Below, one piece after another: positions 5,786 through 12,892 of a DNA stretch of 20,842 nt. A model generated the notes under the pieces. That model searched no databases, was not told the origin of the DNA, and saw only the letters and a list, made by a program, of their open reading frames with translations. Location: the NCBI RefSeq assembly GCF_900142955.1, contig NZ_FRCP01000030.1, positions 1-20,842 on the forward strand. The letters run 5' to 3'. Position numbers and translations under genes: made by a program. Origin of the DNA: Anaerosporobacter mobilis DSM 15930. GTDB taxonomy: Bacteria > Bacillota > Clostridia > Lachnospirales > Lachnospiraceae. Position 1 is the stretch's first letter. Every line of letters starts with the position of its first letter.

Positions 5786-7179
5786 TGTTTAACGGATTAA
5801 AAGAACTGATAAGGCAGGTGATAAGTAAAATGTTTAATCGTAGCACATTAGAGAAGGAATTGGAAACAGATATAGTTACCAGTGACAAGATGGCAAATGC
5901 TATTAATCTTTGGTCGCAGATGTATGAAGATAAAGCACCGTGGCTATGCTCTACCGTATCGAGTATGAATCTAGCAGCAACAATAGCGTCCGAATATGCA
6001 AGGTTAACTACACTAGAATTAGAATCTGAAGTACAGGGAAATGATTATATTAATAATCAGTACCAAACAGTGATAGATAACATTCGGATCTACACAGAAT
6101 ATGCATGTGCAAAAGGTGGATTGGTATTTAAACCGTATGTGAATGGAGAAAACATCGAAGTAGACTTAACACAAGCTGATTGTTTCTTCCCTACAGCATT
6201 TAACAGCCGTGGAGAGGTAACAGGAGCAGTATTTGTTGACACTAAGACGATAGGCGAAAAGCTTTATACACGGTTAGAATATCACAATTTAACAACAGAA
6301 GGATACTACATATCGAACAAAGCTTATGTTACAAGGAATATAGAAGGCAACAACTCATTAGGAAAAGAAATCCCATTAACAGATGTTAGTGACTGGGAAG
6401 AGTTAGAGCCAGAGGTTATGATACAGAATGTAGATAAACCTTTATTTGCTTATTTCAAGATGCCTATTGCAAATACGATAGATACTACTTCACCTATTGG
6501 TGTTTCTGTATTTTCTAGGGCAACTAACGACATTAAAGAAGCTGATAAACAATATTCAAGAATCTTATGGGAATACGAAGGAAGCGAATTAGCTGTAGAT
6601 GCAAGTATTGATTGTTTCAAAAAAGATGATAGAGGGAACTTTGTTCTACCTAAAGGGAAAGAAAGATTATTTAGAACAATGGAGTACGAAGCAATAAATA
6701 CAAAGAGTGCATTTACTACATTCTCACCAGAAATAAGAGACGATTCGTTGTTCAATGGCCTTAACAATATACTAAAACAGATAGAATTTAAGTGCGGTCT
6801 TGCGTATGGAACTATAAGTGATCCTCAACAAGTAGATAAGACAGCAGAAGAGATCAAGATGAGCAAACAAAGGTCATATCAATCTATTACTGATACACAA
6901 AAAGCTCTTCAAAAGGCTTTGGAGCATCTAGTTTATTGCATGTCAATTATCGGTCAGCTATCAGGACTACCAACAGGTGGAAAATATGAAGTAGGTTTTA
7001 AACGGGATGACAGTATACTAATAGATGCGGAGAAAGAACGTATACAAGATAGGCAAGATATTGCTATAGGAGTTATGAGTTTAGTTGAGTATCGCGCTAA
7101 GTGGTATGGAGAAACAGAAGAAGAAGCAATAGGTAAAATACCACAGCAAGCAGATGTTGATACTGGTGGTGATGAATAA
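5785..7179 (+). CDS. Portal protein (SPP1 gp6-like)
   Basis: A 464-residue portal protein. Twelve copies form the ring at one capsid corner through which the terminase pumps DNA and to which the tail joins. The order after the terminase, the length and motifs such as NLWSQMYEDKAPWLC near the N-terminus, the domain around ADCFFPTAFNSRGEVTGAVF, and the C-terminal KTAEEIKMSKQRSYQSITDT fit the SPP1-type portal family (Phage_prot_Gp6). I start at the ATG at 5785, which shares TAATG with the terminase stop and has GGAGAAGGAGGGG upstream; an in-frame TTG at 5764 would place that site inside the gene. The end overlaps the next gene in another TAATG. Confidence 0.92.
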   Translation: MFNGLKELIRQVISKMFNRSTLEKELETDIVTSDKMANAINLWSQMYEDKAPWLCSTVSSMNLAATIASEYARLTTLELESEVQGNDYINNQYQTVIDNIRIYTEYACAKGGLVFKPYVNGENIEVDLTQADCFFPTAFNSRGEVTGAVFVDTKTIGEKLYTRLEYHNLTTEGYYISNKAYVTRNIEGNNSLGKEIPLTDVSDWEELEPEVMIQNVDKPLFAYFKMPIANTIDTTSPIGVSVFSRATNDIKEADKQYSRILWEYEGSELAVDASIDCFKKDDRGNFVLPKGKERLFRTMEYEAINTKSAFTTFSPEIRDDSLFNGLNNILKQIEFKCGLAYGTISDPQQVDKTAEEIKMSKQRSYQSITDTQKALQKALEHLVYCMSIIGQLSGLPTGGKYEVGFKRDDSILIDAEKERIQDRQDIAIGVMSLVEYRAKWYGETEEEAIGKIPQQADVDTGGDE

Positions 7180-8339
7180 TGTTCACACCCAGTGAATTAG
7201 AACGTATCCCTAAACAAATAGAACGTTACATGCGTGATTTGGAAGAAAAGATACTTATTGATGTAGTACATCGTATTAAAGTTAACAATGAAATAACATC
7301 TACTGGTGATAACTTGCTCTATAGATTGAAACAGTATGGACAATATGAGCAAGATATAAAGAAGTACATACAATCAACTCTTAAGATTACAGATGCAGAG
7401 ATAGACAATATATTTAACAATGCAATTGAGGTAGGTTACACAAGAGATAAGTCGTTGTATGAAGCTACTGGTAAGCAATTTATCGAGTATAAGAACAATG
7501 CAGAATTACAACAGCTTGTATCAGCTATCAAACAGCAGACCAAGAATGAAATAAGAAACATTACACAGACAACAGGCTTTATGGTTAATATGAATGGTAA
7601 AAAGGTATATACTCCTGCATCGCAATACTTACATGATAAGCTTGATAAGGCAGCATACGAGGTACTAAGCGGTTCATTCAGTTATGATAAGTCAATTAAA
7701 GATACAATAAAAGAGCTAGCAGATGGCGGTATTCGCTCTATTGATTATTCGAATGGCAGATCAATTAACGCGGTTACTGCTGTTAGAATGTGTGTAGTAA
7801 CTGGGGTTAATCAAGTAGTAGGGCATATAACACAGAGTAATGCAGAAAAGCTTGATACTGAACATTTTGAAGTATCCTGGCATGGTACTGCAAGACCAAG
7901 CCATCAACTATGGCAAGGCAAGGTATTTAATAAGAAAGAATTAGAAGAAATATGCGGGTTAGGTACTCCGGGAGGATTACTTGGAGTTAACTGTTATCAT
8001 AGCTACTATCCTTTCATACTTGGTATATCTAAGCGCAGCTACACAGATGAACAGCTTGAACAGATGCAAGCAGACGAGAATACTAAAATAAAGTTTGGAG
8101 ACAAGGAATACACAAAATACGAAGCTACACAGCGTATGCGTAAGATGGAATCACAGATGCGTACACAAAGAAAGACTATTAAGCTACTCAAAGAGGGTGG
8201 CGCAAGTCAAGATGATATTATTAATGCAAAGGTAGCGTATCAAGCTACCAGCCAACAATATGCAAAGTTTGCAGATAAGATGCAATTGCCGATGGAACGT
8301 CAAAGGATTTATGCTGATGGATTAGGGAGGGTGATGTAG
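7179..8339 (+). CDS. Phage minor capsid protein (Phage_min_cap2)
   Basis: A 386-residue protein of the minor capsid protein 2 family found right after the portal in Firmicute phages and related to the Mu gpF/SPP1 gp7 group of internal head proteins. The N-terminal half is helical (about 1-170). The conserved signature is in residues about 205-285: VTGVNQVVGHITQSNAEKL, then SWHGTARPSHQLWQGKVF and LGVNCYHSYYPFILG, with the conserved His and Cys residues. The C-terminus is charged and helical (RMRKMESQMRTQRKTIKLLK). It probably sits inside the head near the portal. It is translationally coupled to the portal (TAATG at 7177-7181), and its stop overlaps the GTG of the next small gene. Confidence 0.9.
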   Translation: MFTPSELERIPKQIERYMRDLEEKILIDVVHRIKVNNEITSTGDNLLYRLKQYGQYEQDIKKYIQSTLKITDAEIDNIFNNAIEVGYTRDKSLYEATGKQFIEYKNNAELQQLVSAIKQQTKNEIRNITQTTGFMVNMNGKKVYTPASQYLHDKLDKAAYEVLSGSFSYDKSIKDTIKELADGGIRSIDYSNGRSINAVTAVRMCVVTGVNQVVGHITQSNAEKLDTEHFEVSWHGTARPSHQLWQGKVFNKKELEEICGLGTPGGLLGVNCYHSYYPFILGISKRSYTDEQLEQMQADENTKIKFGDKEYTKYEATQRMRKMESQMRTQRKTIKLLKEGGASQDDIINAKVAYQATSQQYAKFADKMQLPMERQRIYADGLGRVM

Positions 8340-8509
8340 TGGTTAAAGAATATTTTGTTATGAAATTGGCAATAGGGGCAATGCTACTAGCTTTGGTTGC
8401 ATTAATCCTAATAATACGTTGTGCAATAGAGAATATACAAATCAGAATTAGAATGAAAAGGTGGAGGAAGATGCATGACGAGAATAACACCTATCAAAGA
8501 AAAGAATAA
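8339..8509 (+). CDS. 56-aa single-span membrane protein
   Basis: A 56-residue protein starting at GTG 8339, which overlaps the preceding TAG stop, with GGGAGGGTGATG just upstream. Residues about 8-29 (MKLAIGAMLLALVALILIIRC) form one convincing transmembrane helix, followed by a basic, presumably cytoplasmic tail (RIRMKRWRKM). Its last 35 bases overlap the Prp-like protease gene in another frame. Small membrane proteins at this position are of unknown role; it could be a phage membrane accessory factor or an exclusion protein, but nothing in the sequence decides. The coding call rests on the start context, the overlap arrangement and the clean hydrophobic segment. Confidence 0.6.
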   Translation: MVKEYFVMKLAIGAMLLALVALILIIRCAIENIQIRIRMKRWRKMHDENNTYQRKE

Positions 8510-8786
8510 ACTTGTAGGTTTTAAACTAGATGGCCATGCAAGCTTTAGAAATTGTGGTTATGACATAGTATGTGCTGCTATCTCCTGTTTATCAATCAAT
8601 ATGATTAACTCCTTGCAAGAGATTGCACATAAAGAGGTAGACGTTTATCAAGGAAATGGGTTTGTTGAGTATAGATTACATGACAAACCAAGTATACAAA
8701 GCAACATATTACTAGAATCTGCTAGACTAGGATATATGAGCATAGCAGAGGAGTATCCAAATAACATTGAATATAAAAGGAAGTGA
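8475..8786 (+). CDS. prp: Prp-family cysteine protease
   Basis: A 103-residue protein matching the ribosomal-processing cysteine protease Prp (DUF464). The family signature is clear: LDGHA with catalytic His21, and CGYDIVCAAIS with Asp30 and catalytic Cys33, followed by a long helix. Host Prp enzymes trim the N-terminus of ribosomal protein L27 at a 'LxLQFFA' motif and, in Staphylococcus phage 80alpha, also capsid and scaffold proteins. Here the phage brings its own copy inside the head gene cluster, just upstream of the scaffold and capsid genes. The major tail protein at 12893 starts with a matching motif and is a likely substrate. The ATG has GGAGGAAG upstream. Confidence 0.88.
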   Translation: MTRITPIKEKNKLVGFKLDGHASFRNCGYDIVCAAISCLSINMINSLQEIAHKEVDVYQGNGFVEYRLHDKPSIQSNILLESARLGYMSIAEEYPNNIEYKRK

Positions 8787-8791
8787 TTAAT

Positions 8792-8845
8792 TTGGCTTGT
8801 AAATCAAAAGGTAAAGTAACTAAGAAAACAGGAAAGAAAAAGTAG
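8792..8845 (+). CDS. Possible 17-aa lysine-rich peptide
   Basis: From TTG 8792 the frame reads MACKSKGKVTKKTGKKK and stops at TAG 8843-8845. The start lies 6 bases after an AAAGGAAGTG-like site that overlaps the end of the protease gene. Eight of 17 residues are lysine. Tiny Lys-rich ORFs do turn up in annotated Clostridia phages, but with an AT/A-rich base composition such an ORF could arise by chance. If expressed it would be a strongly basic peptide of unknown purpose. Low confidence. Confidence 0.25.
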   Translation: MACKSKGKVTKKTGKKK

Positions 8846-8873
8846 AAAGGCGGTGATCCTTTTTATCTCGTTC

Positions 8874-8899
8874 AAGACGTGCGTTAACGTCTTATTTTT
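8874..8899 (+). terminator. Intrinsic terminator upstream of the DUF2829 gene
   Basis: AAGACGT (8874-8880) and ACGTCTT (8887-8893) form a perfect 7-bp stem with a 6-base loop, followed by ATTTTT. A second small hairpin, GTTGC-GATAG-GCAAC at 8903-8917, follows without a T-run. The terminator separates the portal/protease block from the DUF2829 gene; together with the one at 9394 it brackets that gene. Confidence 0.72.
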
Positions 8900-8934
8900 A
8901 TGCGTTGCGATAGGCAACAGAAAGAAGGCAAGTT

Positions 8935-9393
8935 ATGAAGAAATATATCGGAACTAAAATGTTACAAGCTACTCCTATGAGTATAGGAGATTATAACAAG
9001 TACAGAGGGTGGACTATTCCAAGCAATGAGAACCCAAACGACGAAGGATATCTTGTTGAATATGAAGATGGTTATCAATCATGGTCACCTAAGGAAGTAT
9101 TTGAGAAAGCATACAAGGAATGTAACGGTATGGTATTTGGAATTGCCGTAGAATTGCTTAAGAATGGATTCAAGGTGGCAAGAGCAGGTTGGAATGGAAA
9201 AGGAATGTTCATTTATTACGTGCCAGGTGCAAGATATGAAGCATGTACAGATATTGGAGCTAGCATAGCAGACGAAGAAAATAAAGTGGCATATGAACCA
9301 TACTTAGCAATTAAGAATGTAAAAGGAACAGTTTCTACATGGGTTCCTAGCATTAATGATTGCTTAGCAGAAGATTGGAATATTGTTGATTAG
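8935..9393 (+). CDS. DUF2829 / Tad2-like candidate anti-defence protein
   Basis: A 152-residue two-part protein. Residues 1-60 hold a domain common in small phage proteins (YIGTKMLQATPM, YRGWTIPSNENPNDEGYLVE, SWSPKEVFEKAY). Residues 64-152 match DUF2829, the family now called Tad2-like: FGIAVELLKNGFKVARAGWN, KGMFIYYVPG, and the C-terminal TWVPSINDCLAEDWNIV, including Trp86, Trp136, Asp142 and Asp147-Trp148. Characterised Tad2 proteins are sponges that bind the cyclic nucleotide signals of Thoeris (and, for some homologues, CBASS) and so silence host immunity. The gene is not structural yet sits between head genes, flanked by terminators at 8874 and 9394, as expected for a moron. No clear promoter is visible. 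The start has AAGG 6 bases upstream. Ligand specificity cannot be read from sequence. Confidence 0.83.
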   Translation: MKKYIGTKMLQATPMSIGDYNKYRGWTIPSNENPNDEGYLVEYEDGYQSWSPKEVFEKAYKECNGMVFGIAVELLKNGFKVARAGWNGKGMFIYYVPGARYEACTDIGASIADEENKVAYEPYLAIKNVKGTVSTWVPSINDCLAEDWNIVD

Positions 9394-9414
9394 GTCATGG
9401 AAACATGGCTTTTT
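9394..9414 (+). terminator. Weak intrinsic terminator after the DUF2829 gene
   Basis: GTCATG (9394-9399) pairs with CATGGC (9404-9409) through a GAAA loop, with one G-U pair, followed by TTTTT. It starts one base after the DUF2829 stop codon. The stem is short, so termination is probably partial, which would allow some readthrough into the scaffold gene. Confidence 0.6.
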
Positions 9415-9452
9415 ATTATGTCCGAAATGACGTTTAAACTAAATTTAACTCT

Positions 9453-9524
9453 TGCGGATAGAGATATAAACACCGTATCGAAGTGGAAGCCACCACATAT
9501 AAAAACAAGGTCGATGAAAGGAAA
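9453..9524 (+). promoter_or_regulatory. Structured leader before the scaffold gene
   Basis: The 133 untranslated bases before the scaffold ATG contain, besides the terminator, several possible hairpins: GTGG-AAG-CCAC (9483-9493) enclosed by ATCGA (9477-9481) and TCGAT (9511-9515), which ends right before the AAAGGAAA ribosome binding site. CGGATA (9455-9460) could instead pair with TATCG (9476-9480), so the two folds exclude each other. No ORF or clear promoter is seen. A regulatory role is inferred only from these pairings. Confidence 0.3.
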
Positions 9525-9526
9525 CT

Positions 9527-10156
9527 ATGGAATTTTTAAAAGAAATTTTAGGAGAAGAATACCCAAAGTTTGAAGCTGCTATAAACACATATAATTCATT
9601 GCCAGATAACAAGGATAAACAAGTCAAGATTGCCAACTTAGGCGGTGGCGGATATGTGAGTATTGAAAAGTACAATACAGCAGTTACAGAGAGAGACAAC
9701 AACAAAACATTGCTTGATACAGCAAATAATGCTCTTGAGCAGTTTAAGGACGTTGATGTCACAGAGTTACAAGGAGAGATTACTAAGCTTAAAAAAGATC
9801 TTTCGAGTAAAGAAACAGAGTTCAGTACAAAGTTGGCAGAGATTGAATACACAAGCGCAGTTCAAGAATATTTCAAAGGGTTTAAATTTACTTCTGAATT
9901 GGCTAAAAAGGCAGCTTTAGAAGAGTTCAAGAAGAAAGAGCTTAAGCTTGAGAATGGCCAGTTCTTGGGTGGAGACGACTTTATGAAGCAGCTAAAGGAA
10001 TCTAATCCAACAGCGTTTGAAGACGAAGAAGACGAAAAGAAACCAGTGATTATCAAAGGAACGAAACAACGAAAACAAGGTGAAAAAATGACACTTTCGG
10101 AAGCTATGAAATATAAAAATGAACACCCGGAAGTTGATATCACAACATTAATTTAA
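9527..10156 (+). CDS. Capsid scaffolding protein (Phage_GP20 family)
   Basis: A 209-residue scaffolding protein that guides capsid protein assembly into the procapsid and is then lost. It begins with MEFLKEILGEEYPKFEAAIN, typical of the GP20 family, followed by a conserved GGGGYVSIEKYN around residue 45, a coiled-coil segment at about 65-105 (LQGEITKLKKDLSSKETEF), an Ala/Lys/Glu-rich part, and an acidic then basic C-terminus (EDEEDEKK, GTKQRKQGEK) that in scaffolds usually contacts the coat protein. The ATG has AAAGGAAA upstream. The major capsid gene follows 19 bases later, the usual order. It lacks the Prp cleavage motif found in some scaffold proteins. Confidence 0.92.
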   Translation: MEFLKEILGEEYPKFEAAINTYNSLPDNKDKQVKIANLGGGGYVSIEKYNTAVTERDNNKTLLDTANNALEQFKDVDVTELQGEITKLKKDLSSKETEFSTKLAEIEYTSAVQEYFKGFKFTSELAKKAALEEFKKKELKLENGQFLGGDDFMKQLKESNPTAFEDEEDEKKPVIIKGTKQRKQGEKMTLSEAMKYKNEHPEVDITTLI

Positions 10157-10175
10157 GAAAGAATGAGGTAATAAT

Positions 10176-11237
10176 ATGCCAGGTATTTTTGATAGTAAGA
10201 ATTTTAACAGTGAGGTGTTCATGGCCTATGCTGATAAGACACCAAATTTAAACAGAAATGAATTAATCAAATCAAAAGCAATCAGACAAAGACAGGATAT
10301 TGCGTCTAAGTTTGCTGACCAAGTTGGTGGAAACTATGCTACAGTTCCTATTACAGGAAGAATTGGAGGTAAAGCACAGAATTATAATGGATCAACTGAT
10401 ATTGAAGCGAAGAAGTTAAAAACATTTACACAAGGACGTATAGTAGTTGGTAGAGCAGATGCATGGGTGGAAACAGATTTTGGTTACGATATTACTGGTG
10501 GAACTGACTTTTTAGCACAAGTAGCAAGCCAAGTAGGAGAATATTGGGACGATATCGACCAAGCAACACTATTAAGTGTATTAAAAGGTATCTTCTCTAT
10601 GACAGGTGCAAAAAACCTAGAATTTGTTAACGGACATACGTATGATATATCGGACAAAACGGACGGTACAGGAGTATTTGGACCGGTTACTCTTAACAAT
10701 GCTATTCAAAAAGCATTAGGAGACAACAAAGCGAAGTTTACATTAGCAATCATGCATTCTGCTGTTGCTACAGGACTAGAAAATCTTAATCTACTTGAGT
10801 ACATGAAATACACTGATAAGGACGGAATCGAAAGATCATTACCACTTGCAACATTGAATGGTAAGTTAGTATTAGTTGACGATACTATGCCGGTAGAAGA
10901 AGTACCAAAAGTAGGAGAGGTGGAAGCTTATACTAAATACACATCTTATGTACTAGGTGATGGAGCGATCGAGTATACGGATTGTGGTGCTAAAGTTCCT
11001 TATGAAACCGACAGGGATCCTGCAAAAAATGGTGGTCAAGATACTTTATATGGTCGTCAAAGAAAGATTTTTTCTCCATATGGAATTTCTTTCACCGACA
11101 GTTCTATATTGTCACCTACAGATGCAAATCTAGAAACTGGATCTAAGTGGTCATTAGCAAACAGTAATGAGAGTGGTTCGGCTGAATATTTCCCACACAA
11201 AGCAATACCTATTGCTAGAGTAATTACTAGAGGATAA
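10176..11237 (+). CDS. Major capsid protein (Gp13-like)
   Basis: A 353-residue coat protein that forms the icosahedral shell. It follows the scaffold, is the expected length, and resembles the Gp13-like major capsid proteins of Firmicute siphophages: N-terminal FNSEVFMAYADKTPNLNRNE, the middle TFTQGRIVVGRADAWVETDF, the capsid-type segment VASQVGEYWDDIDQATLLSVLKG, and the C-terminal GISFTDSSILSPTDANLETG. The fold is expected to be HK97-like. There is no N-terminal Prp motif and no HK97-type delta domain, consistent with a separate scaffold. Ribosome binding site is GAGGT, 9 bases before the ATG. Confidence 0.92.
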   Translation: MPGIFDSKNFNSEVFMAYADKTPNLNRNELIKSKAIRQRQDIASKFADQVGGNYATVPITGRIGGKAQNYNGSTDIEAKKLKTFTQGRIVVGRADAWVETDFGYDITGGTDFLAQVASQVGEYWDDIDQATLLSVLKGIFSMTGAKNLEFVNGHTYDISDKTDGTGVFGPVTLNNAIQKALGDNKAKFTLAIMHSAVATGLENLNLLEYMKYTDKDGIERSLPLATLNGKLVLVDDTMPVEEVPKVGEVEAYTKYTSYVLGDGAIEYTDCGAKVPYETDRDPAKNGGQDTLYGRQRKIFSPYGISFTDSSILSPTDANLETGSKWSLANSNESGSAEYFPHKAIPIARVITRG

Positions 11238-11252
11238 GAAAGGAGCAGTGTC

Positions 11253-11639
11253 ATGGCAGTAACAGCATTAACTGATAGAACGTACTACGATGGCACATAT
11301 AAAAGTGCAATGGGGGAATGTACAATTCCCTCAACTGCATTTGATAAGTGGTCCATCAATGCAAGTAATCTAGTGAGAATGTATACGTATGGCAACATAG
11401 ATGAAACGATTGAAATATCAGAAGGTGTGCAGATGTGTGTATGCGAATTAGCAGAACATTTGTATTCATGTAATCAGCGTGATAGTGAATCTGATAGTAG
11501 CGTAGCGTCAGAAAAAGACGGTACATGGTCCGCATCGTACAAAGATAGAAAGACAGTAGAACAGGAAGATAGCATGAAGTCTGTTAGTGTTGTTAGAACA
11601 TGGCTTGCGAACACTGGTCTATTGTACTGTGGGGTGTGA
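11253..11639 (+). CDS. Putative head-tail connector (adaptor) protein
   Basis: A 128-residue protein in the slot where siphophages encode the first head-completion protein (SPP1 gp15/HK97 gp6-like adaptor), directly after the major capsid gene. It is predicted partly helical (VQMCVCELAEHLYSC), with a Ser/Asp-rich loop (RDSESDSSVASEKDG) and a C-terminal helix (VVRTWLANTGLLYCGV), a layout like known adaptors. No sequence family is recognised with certainty, so the call depends mainly on gene order. Start has AAAGGAG; its stop is one base from the next start. Confidence 0.62.
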   Translation: MAVTALTDRTYYDGTYKSAMGECTIPSTAFDKWSINASNLVRMYTYGNIDETIEISEGVQMCVCELAEHLYSCNQRDSESDSSVASEKDGTWSASYKDRKTVEQEDSMKSVSVVRTWLANTGLLYCGV

Positions 11640-11640
11640 T

Positions 11641-12009
11641 ATGGGAAAGCAAACTGTAAAAGTTACAATATTTCATCTCGGTAAAAACGGATTTGAAAAG
11701 AATGTGTATGACAAGTGCTTCTGGGACGAGGACCAAGCAACTGCAATCAAGAAATCTGGATTAGCAAGTGTAGATAGCTTGTATATATCTATTCCTTATA
11801 GCGTTGTGCAGAATCTAGTCATTAACAAGACTAAGGACTACATAATACTTGGAGAAACTGATTTTGAGTTTGACAACACGTCACAATCTACACAATCAGC
11901 AGGAACAAGAGCGCTTATTGCTTCTCATAATACATTTATAATCAATTCATGTTCACTTAAAAATCACGGTAGTAAGCGTATGTGGCACTGGGAACTTAGT
12001 GGAAAGTAG
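11641..12009 (+). CDS. Head-closure position protein (DUF6751-like)
   Basis: A 122-residue protein that looks like the DUF6751 group found between the adaptor and the minor capsid/tail completion genes of Firmicute phages. Visible features are CFWDEDQATAIKKSGL, SLYISIPY, DYIILGETDFEFDN and the C-terminal GSKRMWHWELSGK. By position it is the likely stopper that seals the portal channel. I start at the ATG at 11641, two bases after the previous stop and with GGGGTGTG upstream; the open frame continues further 5' but that part overlaps the preceding gene and lacks a good start. Confidence 0.7.
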   Translation: MGKQTVKVTIFHLGKNGFEKNVYDKCFWDEDQATAIKKSGLASVDSLYISIPYSVVQNLVINKTKDYIILGETDFEFDNTSQSTQSAGTRALIASHNTFIINSCSLKNHGSKRMWHWELSGK

Positions 12010-12017
12010 GTGGTTAT

Positions 12018-12443
12018 ATGCGATTTGATGCACATTTAGATATGAAACCTACTGCTGAAATGCTTAAGTCGCATGGACTTGTGGAAGGTGGAGAGATACA
12101 AAAATTCGTTGATAGTGAATGCTTGCGTGTCATGTCTCATTATACTCCTATGTTATCAGGAATGATGGAAAAATCAGCTACAGCAGGTACAGTAATTGGT
12201 AGTGGCACAATAGAATATAACTCTCCTTATGCAAGGTTTCAGTACTATGGAAATGTTATGATCTATGAGCCTACTGGTAGCACATGGGCACCGCTTGGTG
12301 GTAAGAAAGTGGTTACAGATAGAAACTTAGTCCACAACACATCTAGACACCCAAAAGCAGGTCCATTTTGGTTCGATAGGGCAATGCAAGACCACAAGGA
12401 AGAAATACTTCAAGGTGCGCAAGAAATAGCGAGTAGGGGGTAG
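12018..12443 (+). CDS. Minor capsid / tail completion protein (Minor_capsid_2)
   Basis: A 141-residue protein of the Minor_capsid_2-like family, positioned as a head-tail joining protein (HK97 gp10-like neck or tail completion protein). Family-like motifs are the helical start, VDSECLRVMSHYTPMLSGMM, the SPYARFQYYGNVM segment, and the C-terminal HPKAGPFWFDRAMQDHKEEI. Gene order (after the stopper, before the tail terminator) agrees. It starts 8 bases after the previous stop with a GGTGG site. Confidence 0.82.
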   Translation: MRFDAHLDMKPTAEMLKSHGLVEGGEIQKFVDSECLRVMSHYTPMLSGMMEKSATAGTVIGSGTIEYNSPYARFQYYGNVMIYEPTGSTWAPLGGKKVVTDRNLVHNTSRHPKAGPFWFDRAMQDHKEEILQGAQEIASRG

Positions 12444-12446
12444 CAA

Positions 12447-12887
12447 ATGAATGTAATAGAAGTAATGAGACAAGTGTTAACTGATTACCCTAATATATCG
12501 GATTTCATTAGTGACGAAGTACACATTGATTTCAACGAGGAAGAAGACCATAATTACGGCCTTTCCTCTACAAACGATAGCTTGCTTAAGAAAGACATAT
12601 TAGGCAATCAAACGCGAACTAACAACATGGTACTGTATGCAACAAATCAGTCAACTAATGACTATGACAGATTGCAGAACAGTACTTTTTTATTGGATTT
12701 AGGTTACTATCTTGAAACAGTAAAAGGACAAGAGGTAGCAGCAACTATAAATGGAGTTGATATGATTGGCCATATTCAGTCTGTTTCTATTGCCAATGCT
12801 ATGGCATGGGGGAAAAGCGAAAATGGACAGCTTATTACGTATCAATTACAAATAAAAGTAAATTACACGTTAGAAAGTGAGGAATAG
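12447..12887 (+). CDS. Tail terminator / Minor_capsid_3 family protein
   Basis: A 146-residue protein resembling the Minor_capsid_3 group, which by position and fold corresponds to tail terminator proteins that cap the tail tube and bind the head connector. Visible are the N-terminal helix (VIEVMRQVLTDYPNISDFI), a beta-rich middle including STNDYDRLQNSTFLLDLGYY, and the C-terminal strand with GQLITYQLQIKVNYTL. It directly precedes the major tail protein, the usual place. Its start lies 3 bases after the previous stop with a GGGGG site. Confidence 0.8.
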   Translation: MNVIEVMRQVLTDYPNISDFISDEVHIDFNEEEDHNYGLSSTNDSLLKKDILGNQTRTNNMVLYATNQSTNDYDRLQNSTFLLDLGYYLETVKGQEVAATINGVDMIGHIQSVSIANAMAWGKSENGQLITYQLQIKVNYTLESEE

Positions 12888-12892
12888 ATAGT

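Noticed and set aside
8854..8961. 34-codon hydrophobic ORF from GTG 8854
   Set aside because: Its start is too close to the AAAGGCGG sequence, it runs through the terminator stem and into the DUF2829 gene, and the sequence is better explained as non-coding terminator DNA.
9432..9440. GTTTAAAC palindrome as a regulatory site
   Set aside because: An 8-base AT-rich palindrome is expected by chance in a sequence of this length and composition, and no promoter adjoins it.
11587..11640. Upstream extension of the DUF6751-like gene
   Set aside because: The extension overlaps the preceding connector gene by 53 bases and lacks a ribosome binding site; ATG 11641 follows GGGGTGTG and gives a family-like N-terminus.
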